Part shown: piece after piece, positions 34,266 to 47,840 of the stretch | How positions within the stretch are numbered: the stretch's first letter is position 1 | Layout of the letters: each line of letters begins with the position of its first letter | Source of the DNA: Cryptomeria japonica | Lineage: Eukaryota > Streptophyta > Pinopsida > Cupressales > Cupressaceae | Direction of reading: 5' to 3' | DNA: 64,000 nucleotides | Assembly (NCBI RefSeq): GCF_030272615.1 | Contig: NC_081414.1 | Span: 811,743,069 to 811,807,068, forward strand | The notes under the pieces: generated by a model | Told to the model about the DNA's origin: nothing | The model's database searches: none | What the model saw: only the letters and a program-made list of their open reading frames with translations | Translations under genes and position numbers: made by a program

Positions 34266-35744
34266 TGTTGGCAATATTACATTATAATAGACAATGAAAG
34301 ATTGTTGATGATTATGGACATAACTGATTAAAGATGTTTTACTATCTTGATATTATTATTTTGTCATTGATGTCAAGAAATTGATTTTCTAATTCAGTAT
34401 GATGTTGCCATATCTTGAGAAGTATGATATGAAGATTATAAAGAAGTCGGTAAAAGACACAGGAAAGAATATGATGAATAAGGGGATAAGTTATTCAATG
34501 GGCAACAACTATCGAGTCAGACAATGATGAGATCATGATGTTTTAGATTGTTTTAAACATCATACATATGTTGTAAATGTAAAGGTTAATACTATACTAT
34601 GTTATCAGGCAAAGAACCTAGTCAGTAAACCCTAAGGTTATCGCTATCGGTTAATGAAGGCAGAATGTCTACCGAGTGAAGTTTAGTATTTACCGAGTTG
34701 TAACTGAGCTATAACAGAATGTATTAAATGTTTACATGTGATATTTAATGAAAGATGCTGATGAGCTGGAGCGGATCAATGATTGGTAAGCCGTGGAAGA
34801 AGTTTGTTAACGAATCTAAGGCAATGGAAAGTCGGCAGGATGATCTACAACTCAGATTGAACCGCATTACCCTAACACAAGTTCCAAGGTGAATATGCAA
34901 GTTTCAAGGTGGGGTAAAACATTTTCAGATCGAAAGATACAATGAACCTAGACAAGATTGAAGATCTGATGGCTATGATTGATCATGTGAAATGTGATCA
35001 AGGAGATTAAGCGGTTAGAAGATTGTTTATAAATAGAAAACTATTGATAAACAATGTATGTAGGCAAGTGTATGCACAGGGATGCTACATAGTGATTACC
35101 GAGCACAGAAGCTTGAAGACCTGTTAGTATAATAGAGTATTGATGCCCAGCAGATAGACACAATTAGTTCTAAGTCTAGATTGTATTGAACAAATAGGAT
35201 TCTGCTTTAGCATTTTAGATTTGAAGTTGCAGATAGATTTTATTACTGTTATTTTATGAAAGTGATAGGAAATCTCTTAACTGAGTGGACTTAACAGTCT
35301 TATATGTAAATCCTCTCACAAGGTGACATTCTGATTGAGTGTTTGAAATCCTTTGAAAAGGTCACTTCTAACAAAGTGAAGATCCTAACAGATCTGAGGG
35401 AAATCCCTTAACCGGGTCACATCTAGCAATGTGTTTGTAATCTTTAACAGGATTTTCTTTTAACCGAGCATACTTTAGAAGAGTATATTTCTTAGTGGGT
35501 CCAAAATCCCACAATAGTTTTTCCCTATTTGGGTTTCCACGTTAAATCTGGTGTTATGAGGTTTATATTGTTCATATGTTTTTGAGTTTGCATGTTTGAC
35601 AGTTTTTGGTTATATGATTGATATATGTGTTACCGAGGTTGAATCTGATGTTTTTATGGATGATTAAGTTTTTATGATTCACCCCCCCCCCTCTCATCTT
35701 GTTGGGTATTGGATCTGTACTTATATTAAGTATCAGAACTATCA
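34266..35744 (+). repeat. 5' LTR of copia E
   Basis: It begins TGTTGGCAATATTACA and ends CAGAACTATCA. The C-run of GATTCACCCCCCCCC lies about 60 bases before the end. It aligns end to end with 40470-41972, differing by a few percent by eye. Confidence 0.95.
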
Positions 35745-35746
35745 AT

Positions 35747-35757
35747 TGGTATCAGAG
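35747..35757 (+). promoter_or_regulatory. Primer-binding site of copia E
   Basis: TGGTATCAGAG, 2 bases after the 5' LTR, is complementary to initiator-Met tRNA. Confidence 0.92.
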
Positions 35758-35808
35758 GTTTGGACTCCGAAAGGAAAGTTTAAAGGCACTTGAGTTAAAG
35801 ATCCAAAG

Positions 35809-36765
35809 ATGTATAAGAGGGATGCACCTAAGCTGAATAAGTCAAGTTTCTCTACATGGCAGAAAAGAATGAAGCTACATCTATCAGGAGTTGGAGAATA
35901 TGCTATATACTATCTAGAGAATGATTTTGTTGCATCAAGCACCTATCCATTGACTATGGAAGAGATAAAGGCGAAGCAAGAACATATTCAAGCAATGATT
36001 GAAATAACATCTGCATTGACCAACTCAGAGTTTAATGATCTAGAAGGCTGCAATGATGCAAAGGCAATGTGGACTAAGCTCATATCTGTATATGGAGGAG
36101 ATGAACATGTTCAAAGAGAAAAAGTAGATAGTCTAAGAGGACAACTTGAATCTATGAGGATGAATGAAGGTGAGAACATAACCCAGTATAGTACAAGACT
36201 AAAGGAGATTGTAAATCAAATCAAAGGAGCAGGAGGAACTATTGAAGAAAAGGATGTAACAAGTAAGTTGTTAAGAACCCTTCTACCTACCTATGCAATC
36301 CGAGTCTCTGCAATCAATGAATTGAGGTCTGTACCTAATATGCAAGTTTCCTTGAATGCTACTATTGGTAAGCTACATGCATTTGAGTTAAATAATTTTG
36401 ATAATAGTGGGTCATCGGTAAATAAAAATGAATCAGCATTTAGTTATTTTCATGTGAATGAATCTAATGATTACAATGAAAGAAAGTATAAGTACTCTAA
36501 AGGAGATCACAGTGGAGCAAGTGAAAGATTTCGAAAGAACATGGAAGAGGTACACAAACTGTATGAAGAAATCAGAAAGCAAGAAGAGTTTGAAGCACTA
36601 TTGGCCAAAAGGTTACCGAGAGGCAAAGGTAAGTATAAAGGAAAAATACCTTTGAAATGTTTCAATTGTGATAAGATTGGACATATGGCTTCTAACTATC
36701 CTGACAAAGATTTTACTAAAAAGAGAGATTACCAAGATGCCAAACAGAAAGATAATCATTATTGA
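35809..36765 (+). pseudogene. Copia Gag (E)
   Basis: This 318-codon frame starts 51 bases after the PBS at MYKRDAPKLNKSSFSTW. The N-terminal region has WQKRMKLHL, and the central Gag domain shows DAKAMWTKLISVYGGDEH and MRMNEGENITQYSTRLKEIV. Near residue 290 the single zinc knuckle reads CFNCDKIGHMASNY, with Tyr replacing the last Cys. The TGA at 36763 ends the frame, but the same phase continues into protease, so Gag and Pol were one polyprotein. EALLAKRLPR is shared with element B. Gag would form the particle around element RNA. Confidence 0.9.
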
Positions 36766-37440
36766 GGACACCGAGACTTCAGAAGAAGAGATAGAAAGAC
36801 ATGCTTAATTGCTAATGAGGAATCTAGTGATGATAAATCAGATGAGACTGATATAGAGGAAGTTTTTTATGTGGCTATCAAGGATGGATTAGATGAAGAA
36901 AGGTATGAAGAAAAAGCCCTAATATCTCACATAAATAGTAATGATTCTTGGATTATAGATAGTGGATGCTCACATCATATGATAGGAGATAAACACAAGT
37001 TTGATATGTTAGAAGATTATGATGGAGGCTATGTTAGATTTGGTAATGATGTACCATGTCCGGTAAGAGGTAAAGGATCCTTAACACTTCTTGATAAAGA
37101 AAGATGCAATGATGTTTATTGGGTTGAAGGTTTGAAATACAATTTGTTGAGTGTAGCACAACTAAACAACAGAGGTTACCGAATAGAATTTCAGAAAGGA
37201 ATTGTCAAAGTTCATGACAAGAATGGAAAGTTAGCTACTACCGAGACACAAACAAAAGGTAATACATTTCACCTGGACTCAACTCACAATAAGTGTTTGC
37301 ATGCAAAGATTGATAATACCTAGTTATGGCATAAAAGGTTTTGTCATGTTAATTTTGATAATCTGATCAAAATAAGTAAGAAGCACTGAGTAAGAGGTCT
37401 ACCGAGTCTTGAAAAACCTGAGAATGCTATGTGCCGAGGA
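36766..37440 (+). pseudogene. Copia protease and pre-integrase domain (E)
   Basis: In the phase of gag, the aspartic protease active site WIIDSGCSHHM is at 36949-36981, with the D-S-G triplet intact. VYWVEGLKYNLLSVAQLNN follows, ending the protease. The GAG-pre-integrase domain then reads LWHKRFCHVNF after a TAG at 37321 where Trp is expected. A TGA at 37387 and a TAG at 37444 interrupt the zinc-binding stretch. The protease would cut the polyprotein. Confidence 0.85.
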
Positions 37441-38187
37441 TGCTAGATGGGTAAGATGACAAGATCAAGATTTAGAAGTAAGTCCTACACTTCTAAGGTA
37501 ATTTTAGATCTTGTGCATACTGATCTTTGTGGTCCTATGAAAGTTCAAAGTTATTATGGTGATAAGTATTTCATATTATTTGTGGATGATTATTGAAGGA
37601 TGATGTCAGTAATGTTTTTAAAAGAAAAATCAGAAGCTTTTCAAATGTTTAAATGGTACAAGGCTAGAGTTGAAAATGAAACAGGAAGACAACTAACATG
37701 TCTTAGATCAGATAGAGGAGGAGAGTTCACATCTGATGAGTTCAACCTATTTTGAAATGATCATGGTATTAAAAGACAAGTCTCTGCGCTGAGAACTCCA
37801 CAGCAGAATGGAATAGTTGAAAGAAGAAACAAATCTATTGTGGATTGTGCTAGAACACTGATGATTGAGAAGAAGGTTCCACAAACATTTTGGAGAGAAG
37901 CAATAAGCACAGCTGTTTACACCTTGAACCGAGTTCAATTGAAGAAAGGTAATTTGAAGACACCTTATGAAATCTGGTATGGCAAGAAACCTAATGTAAG
38001 TTATTTTAAGATCTTTGGAAGTAAATGCTATGTTCATAAAGATGATAGAAATGGAAAGTTTGATCAGAAAAGTGAAGAAGGAACATTTCTAGGATATTCT
38101 TCTAGAAGCAAAGCATTTAAATGTCTGATCAAATCATCTAACAAAATAGCAAAAAGTGCAAATGTGAAAATTGATGAATTTGCATAA
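37441..38187 (+). pseudogene. Copia integrase (E)
   Basis: The core begins DLVHTDLCGPMKV (first catalytic Asp). It continues with LRSDRGGEFTSDEF (second Asp) and TPQQNGIVERRNKS (catalytic Glu), so the DDE triad is complete. Stops occur at DDY-stop-RMM (near 37594) and after EFNLF (near 37753). The C-terminal part is open from 37840: TFWREAISTAVYTLNRV, then SYFKIFGSKCYVHKDD and FLGYSSRSKAFKC. The stop at 38185 leads into an acidic linker toward RT. The enzyme would insert cDNA into chromosomes. Confidence 0.88.
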
Positions 38188-39153
38188 AGAAATGATGAAG
38201 GTAATTCCAAAGAACTAGAAGACTATGATGAGTTTGTCTATGTGCAACCGAGAAGTCCTATCGAGATAACTGTTGAAGAAAATGAAGGAAATATCCAGTT
38301 ACCGAGTGATGAAGAAGATCATACAAAGCCTACCGAGCCTATATTAGCCAAGTATGTCAGAAGACACCATGCACCAAGTTAGATTATAGGAGATAAGGAT
38401 GATCTAGTGATGACAAGGAACAAACTGAGACAGAACACATGTTTGATATCTGAATTTGAACCGAGAATAGTGAAAGAGGCATTTAACAGTGAAGATTGGA
38501 TAAATGCTATGACAGAAGAGATTGATCAAATCAAGAAGAATGACACATGGACACTGGTCCCAAGACCAAAGGACAAAAATGTAATCGGTACAAAGTGGAT
38601 CTTTAGAAACAAGCTAAATGAAAAAGGTGAGGTCATTCAGAACAAAGCAAGACTAGTTTGCAAAGGTTATGCCCAAGAAGAAGGAATTGATTATGGTGAG
38701 ACTTTTGCACCTATTGCTAGACTTGAAGGAGTAAGAATATTGTTAGCATGTGCTGCTTTCAAGAACGTCAAGGTATATCAAATGGATGTCAAATCTACAT
38801 TTCTGAATGGAATATTAGAAGAAGTTTTCATTGAACAACCTGAAGGATTTGTTGAAGACAATAATAAAGATCAGGTATGTAAATTGAACAAAGCTTTATA
38901 TGGTCTGAAACAAGCACCCAGAGCATGGTATGAAAGATTGCACTCTTATTTGATTAAGATTGGTTTTATAAGGACAAGTGAGAACAGCAACATGTACATG
39001 AAGAATGATGAAAATGGAATACTAATCTCAGCCATATTTGTTGATGATATTATATTTTGTGGAAATGACTCTTTATGCAAGAACTTTGGTAATGAAATGA
39101 GCAAAGAATTTGAGATGTCATTAATTGGTGAGATAAAGTATTTTATAGGTTTA
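38188..39153 (+). pseudogene. Copia reverse transcriptase (E)
   Basis: After an acidic linker, the frame 38407-39156 contains the full copia RT. Its blocks are [78 protein letters not shown] and [18 protein letters not shown]. The active-site loop is [11 protein letters not shown], with both Asp present. Only a TAG at 39154 (Gln expected, before ILQM) ends it. This is the best preserved enzyme domain in the window. Stops elsewhere still make the polyprotein non-functional. Confidence 0.92.
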
Positions 39154-39156
39154 TAG

Positions 39157-39990
39157 ATACTACAAATGAAAAATGAGATTTTCATTACTCAATCCAAGTA
39201 CATAAAGGAAATCTTGAAGAAATTTGGAATGGAGGATTCAAAACCAGTAAGTACTCCTATAACTACCAACTATAAACTATCAAAGAATGATGAATCTGCA
39301 TCTGTTGATGAGACACTTTACCGATCTATGATTGGAAAGTTGCAATATGTTGTTCACAGCAAGCCAAATATAGCACATGCAGTAGGTATTGTTGTAAGAT
39401 TCTCTGCAGATCCTAAGGAAATACACATGACGGCAATCAAAAGAATTTTTAGATACTTGAAAGGCACTAAAGATTATGGCTTAGTATATCAGAAAGGAAA
39501 TGATTTTGATTTGAAAGTTCATACTGATGCTGATTGGGTAGGCAACATTGATGACAGGAAAAGAACAAGTGGAGGAGCTTTCTTCTTAGGAGAAAGACTA
39601 TTGAGTTGGCTTACCAAGAAACAAGGATGTGTTTCTCAATCAATAGCTGAAGTTGAATATGTTGCTGCAGCACTGAATTGTACCAACATTGCATAGATCA
39701 AACAACTGTTGGAAGTTATAAATGAGAAAGTTACTGAGCTAGTAACTATATTCTGTGACATTACTAGTGCCATTAATATTTCAAAGAATCTTGTTATGCA
39801 CTCTAAGACAAAGCACATATCTATCAAATATCATTATCTTAGAGAAGAAGCTCAAGAGAAGAAAGTGGTGTTGGAATATGTTAACACAAAGGAGCAAATA
39901 GTAGATATCTTCACCAAGCCACTACCAAAGGACACTTTTGAATATCTCAGAAGTAAGTTAGGGGTCCTACCCCTATCTTCTACTCACTGA
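39157..39990 (+). pseudogene. Copia RNase H and RT connection (E)
   Basis: The first part (ITQSKYIKEILKKFGMEDSK, then KPNIAHAVGIVVRFSADP) is the RT thumb and connection. RNase H follows with HTDADWVGNIDDRKRTSGG, SQSIAEVEYVAAALN and CDITSAINISKN. A TAG at 39694 replaces Trp before IKQLLE. The end is HISIKYHYLREEA and VDIFTKPLPKDTFEYLRSKL, the usual copia C-terminus. The normal DNTSAI is DITSAI here. Confidence 0.9.
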
Positions 39991-40469
39991 CCGAGTTCGG
40001 TGAAAGCATTAATTCAATGACTCTATTAATATATCTTTCGGGGAGTTGATGCTGGAGTGATACACTTTAGAATGTTTTTCTGAAAGTGTGCTAAAATTAT
40101 TACTGGAATTATAAGGAGAATGATATAGGGAATAGGAATTGAAGACAAATGCTCTGACCAAGACTCAGTTGATACACAACAGTAGGAAATAACTTCTTAC
40201 AGAAACAAATTATGTTGTAGTTCTTTTCTTTTTGACATTTTTGTCAAAGGGGGAGAAGACTACTGTATGAGAGAAGACCTACCTAAGGGGGAGAAGACTG
40301 AGAATATATGGGAGAAGACTGAGAGAAGACTACATATTGAAACAAAGACTGAAAATAGAAGACAAGTCTAACGTATGGGGAGAGCATTTAAGCATTTCAA
40401 AATCACAGCAATCTGAATCTTTTAAACGTCAAATCGTTTGGTTTTGCCATCAATTCCAAAGGGGGAGAT
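39991..40469 (+). promoter_or_regulatory. 3' untranslated region with repeated polypurine tracts (E)
   Basis: The tract CCAAAGGGGGAGATT (40456-40470) directly precedes the 3' LTR. Two further copies lie upstream: TCAAAGGGGGAGAAG at 40244-40258 and CCTAAGGGGGAGAAG at 40282-40296. They are part of a run of GGGAGAAGACT-like units to about 40340. No coding sequence is seen here. Confidence 0.8.
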
Positions 40470-41972
40470 TGTTGGCAATATTACATTATAACAGACAATG
40501 AAAGATTGTTGATGATTATGGACATAACTGATTAAAGATGTTTTACTATCTTGATATTATTATTTTGTCATTAATGTCAAGAAATTGATTATCTAATTCA
40601 ATATGATGTTGCCATATCTTGAGAAGTATGATATGAAGATTATAAAGAAGTCGGTAAAAGACATAGGAAAGAATATGATGAATAAGGGGATAAGTTATTC
40701 AATGGGCAACTACTACCGAGTCAGACAATGATGAGATCATGATGTTTTAGATTGTTTTAAACATCATACATATGTTGTAAATGTAAAGGTTAATATTATA
40801 CTATGTTATCAAGCAAAGAACCTAGTCGGTAAACCCTAAGGAACCTAGTTGGTAAACCCTAAGGTTATCGCTATTGGTTAATGAAGGTAGAATGTCTACC
40901 GAGTGAATTTTAGTATTCACCGAGTTGTAACTGAGCTATAAAAGAATGCATTAAATGTTTACATGCGATATTTAATGAAAGATGTTGATGAGCTAGAGCG
41001 GATCAATGATTGGTAAGCCATGGAAGAAGTTTGTTAACGAATCAAAGGCAATGGAAAGTCGGCAGGAAGATCTATAGCTCAAATTGAACCACATTACCCT
41101 AACACAAGCTCCAAGGTGAATATGCAAGTTCCAAGGCAGGGTAAAATGTTTTCAGATCGAAAGATACAATGAACCTGGACAAGATTGAAGATCTAATTGC
41201 TATGATTGATCATGGGAAATGTGATCAAGGAGATTAAGCAGTTAGAAGATTGATTATAAATAGGAAACTGTTGATAAACAATGTATGCGGGCAAGTGTAT
41301 GCACAGGGATGCTACATAGTGATTACCGAGCACAGAAGCTTAAAGACCTATTAGTATAACATAGTATTGATGCCCAACAGATAGACAAGATTAGGTCTAT
41401 GTCTAGATTGTATTGAAAAAATAGGAATCTGCTTTAGCATTTTAGATGTGAAGTTGCAGATAGATTTTATTACTGTTATTTTGTGAAAGTGACAGGAAAT
41501 CTCTTAACCAAGTGGACTTAACAGTCTTGTATGTAAATCCTCTAGCAAGGTGACATTCTAATTGAGTGTTTGAAATCCTTTGACAAGGTCGCTTCTAACA
41601 AAGTGAAGATCCTAATAGATCTGAGGGAAATCCCTTAACCGGGTCACATCTAGCAATGTGTTTGTAATCTTTAATAGGATTTGCTAATAACCGAGCATAC
41701 TCTAGAAGAGTATATTTCTTAGTGGGTATGAAATCCCACAATGGTTTTTCCCTATTTGGGTTTCCACGTTAAATCTGGTGTTATGAGGTTTATATTGTTC
41801 ATATGTTTTTGAGTTTGCATGTTTCACAGTTTTTGGTTATATGACTGATATATGTGTTATCGAGGTTGAGTCTGATGTTTTTATGGATGATTAAGTTTGT
41901 ATGATTCACCCCCCCCCCCTCTCATCTTCTTGGGTATTGGATCTATACTTATATTAAGTATCAGAACTATCA
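40470..41972 (+). repeat. 3' LTR of copia E
   Basis: It begins TGTTGGCAATATTACA and ends CAGAACTATCA. It matches the 5' LTR except for substitutions and a 23-bp tandem duplication near 40818-40864 (GAACCTAGT...CCCTAAG twice), which accounts for nearly all of the 24-bp length difference. Confidence 0.95.
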
Positions 41973-41977
41973 TGCTA

Positions 41978-42680
41978 TTATCAGATCATTGTAATACTTG
42001 TTGATCTTTAACAACTTCAACAGTTGGAAAATCCCTTAACCGGGTAGTTTTAATCAGCTTGCTATAAATCCTTTAACAGGGTGACTCAAACTAATTGAGT
42101 TCTTGAAATCCTCTAACAAGGTAACCTCTAACAGGGTTTAACCCTTAACCAGGTATTTAGCCATCTCTTAACCGGGTGATCTCTAACAGGATCGGTTCCT
42201 AGCAGAACCTGTTGTAATAGTCTTTAACCAGAATAGGCTCCTAACAGAGCGGACTTCTAAAAATTTCAAAAGAAACTTGTGGGTATTCATCCCCATCGTG
42301 CTTTTTCCCAGTTAGGTTTCCACATAAAAAAATTGTGTGTCATGTGTAGTATTTTTCATGTGATGATTTAAGTGATTTGTGTCTGAAGGTAAATCATGCT
42401 GAGCTAGCTGTTATTATATTTCTGATCATAGATTACCTATTCATGCATAAGGGTGAAATGGAAGTGTAGTAATAAGTTGAGTGGAAATCTAAGTGATCAA
42501 CCGGTTAATGCTTGTCACAGTTATTCTTAGCTTTATCAGTTGCATTCTGTTTCAGACCAGTGTTACTGTCTATCAGACATTTGCAGTGTTTGCAGTTAAA
42601 AGTGGTTTGGGAAAAAATTTTGTGACTGTACTGATTCACCCCCCCCCTCTCAGTACTGGTTTGGTACTTATTGTTCATCA
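41978..42680 (+). repeat. Solo copia LTR F, right part
   Basis: This continues the LTR cut at 34265. It contains repeated phrases about 20-30 bases apart (CCCTTAACCGGGT, CCTTTAACAGGGTGA, CTAACAGGGTT), then the C-run in CTGATTCACCCCCCCC, and ends TTGTTCATCA. No PBS follows. Together with the left part, the LTR is about 1,504 bp. Confidence 0.7.
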
Positions 42681-43717
42681 TTGAGTTATCAAGTACATAT
42701 AGAAAATGAGAGAGAGGAGAGATGACAAATATGACAAATGGGAAGAGACCACTACAATAGCCTAAAATAGGAAAGGGTAAATCCCATGGAAGATGTCAAC
42801 ACCTTGCACCAACTCACACTAATATTCACTTTATTAATCCTAATAAAACTTAATTAAAAGTGTTTCAAAAGACTAGAAATAGGAAAATAAATAGCTAATG
42901 AGGAAATACATATATACACAAATATAAATATGTACACTAATAAACTCCCTTGAGCATAACTTAGGTGGATGAAAATATGATGGGTGCCACCAAATGAGAT
43001 CATATTAGGTACCCATATAAAAATAATTATCCTCCAAAGAGAATAATCTCCCCTAAGATAAAGAAGAAGCTCTTCACAACTAGAGAGAGAAAAACCCCCA
43101 AAAGAAAGAGAGAAAATAGTGGAAGGAATGAATAGGCCCCCCTCACAATATGTAGATCCAATAGGCTCTATTCAAAATTGGATGTAAAAGATGGACCATA
43201 ATCATGAAATAGCATTCCTCCCCTTAGGAAGAAACAAAAACCAACAGTTTATGCATAAGATCTCCCCATTCCATAATGGCATATGTAGGAAGAAAAATAA
43301 AAAATGTATGATATCTCTAAAATATGCTCAATGATCTCTATGTAGATGTTGAAAGCTATCATGATCAAATCATGCATTCTAGGCCACACTACTAAAGATG
43401 ACAATCTATAATCTCCTAGAAATTTATGTAGAACATAATCCAAAGACTCAAGTATCTCCTCTAAGGAGAAACATTCCATCTCCAAATTTTGTGTCAAAGT
43501 ATCCAAACTTACATCAAACTATTAAAAATGATCATGTAGAGAATAACGAAGAGGATTAGAGTGTTTCCTTATAGTTCAACTAAAGAAGAATCATCCTCAT
43601 CAAAGATAAGACGTAATGACCCACTATACTTAACCCAACAAAATTTTGACCTCTTTTTTTTTTTTTTTTAAATTCTTAAATTAATCATTTGTGTTTGATT
43701 CAATCGCATACTCTGGG
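42681..43717. other. Unassigned DNA
   Basis: AT-rich, purine-rich in places (AGAGAGA), with a run of about 17 T near 43654. A minus-strand frame (43506-43249) has no motif I recognise. No boundary of a mobile element is evident. Confidence 0.35.
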
Positions 43718-43931
43718 AATCCATCCATTTGGATTAGGTATTCATCCATCTGGGATGAGCATCTAACCATGCAGGTTAGGCATCTGTCCATACAGAACAG
43801 AAGGTTTCATCTATCCAATACGGGATAGGCATCTACCCATATGGGGTAGGCATCTATCCAATTGGGATAGCAGGTGCTCTGGCCAGAGACCTAGACTCAT
43901 CGGGACCATTCGGGCCCTGAGTCTCTCACTA
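43718..43931. repeat. Array of small hairpins with covarying stems
   Basis: Seven units of about 20-27 bp each contain a short inverted repeat around a 4-6 base loop. The fully paired stems are ATCC/GGAT, CATCC/GGATG, CTAACC/GGTTAG, CTATCC/GGATAG (twice) and CTACCC/GGGTAG. One unit (CTGTCC/GAACAG) has a single mismatch. Units are joined by GGCAT. The variable stem base changes together with its partner. They are followed by a perfect palindrome, CTCTGGCCAGAG (43877-43888), and a longer stem, GACTCA...TGAGTC (43894-43923). Confidence 0.7.
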
Positions 43932-47074
<3,143 letters not shown>

Positions 47075-47201
47075 TCAAACATTTTGTTTCCTTATTAATT
47101 ATGCAAAGATAAATCATATTAAATTCAACCAATGAAAATGCAGAGATTATATGTGTCTATTTATTATTATTTATATGCATGGTTTTGTATTTTATTTCTT
47201 T

Positions 47202-47840
47202 TCTGATTATATACAGAGACAAAGTTTCTTGATCTTGTCTTCCCAGAAATCCTAAACATAGGAACGAATCACCAGATATGAATTATCCAGAATTTTGTAC
47301 ATTATGTTTTTGAGAGGTAAAGGGTTTTTTTTTTTACAGAGAGAGATTCTCACAATTTCTAATTATATACACAAACAAAATTTCCCGATCTTGTCTTCCC
47401 AGAAATTCTAAACACAGGAACAAATCACTAGATATGAATAATCCAGAACTTTGTAGATTATGTTTTTGAGAGGTAAAGGGTTTTCTTTTTTTTTTTTACA
47501 GAGAGAGATTCTCACAAATTATCTTGAGAATTAAACTAGGGAGATGGATTTAATTTCGAGATTAAAGAATTTTCACAAGAAAAAAAAAAAGAAAAGATTT
47601 TCATAGAGAAAAAAAAACAAAACTATTTCAAAAGATTTTCACAGAGAACTTATTTTCGAAAGATTTCCACAGAGAGAAAGGTTCTAACAAATTTTACTTT
47701 GAGAAATAAAACAGAAAGAAAGAGACTCACAAATTAAATTTTGAAAAAAAAAAAGAAACACAGAGATAGATTTCAGAGGGTTCATTTTGAGAATACAAAA
47801 TACATTTTGAGAAATAAAGATTTTCAAGAGAGATATTACT
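47202..47840. repeat. 156-bp tandem duplication and GATTTTCACAGAGA repeats
   Basis: Two copies with period about 156 (47202-47357 and 47358-47517) share CTTGTCTTCCCAGAAAT, GAGAGGTAAAGGGTTTT and ACAGAGAGAGATTCTCACAA. They are followed, to about 47840, by a looser series of AGATTTTCACAGAGA-like units with A-rich spacers. No coding sequence is present. Confidence 0.8.

Larger units (their letters stand above)
34261..41977 (+). mobile_element. Complete Ty1/copia element E with 5-bp target duplication
   Basis: E spans 34266-41972 and is flanked by TGCTA at 34261-34265 and 41973-41977. It has two LTRs (1,479 and 1,503 bp), a PBS, and gag, protease, pre-integrase, integrase, reverse transcriptase and RNase H, all on the plus strand, then a polypurine tract. 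At least ten in-frame stops interrupt one otherwise continuous reading frame, so it cannot move by itself now. It inserted inside solo LTR F. Confidence 0.95.

Noticed and set aside
43718-43870. CRISPR-like array
   Set aside because: Units are too short, lack unique spacers, and the setting is a plant genome. Covarying hairpins explain the pattern better.
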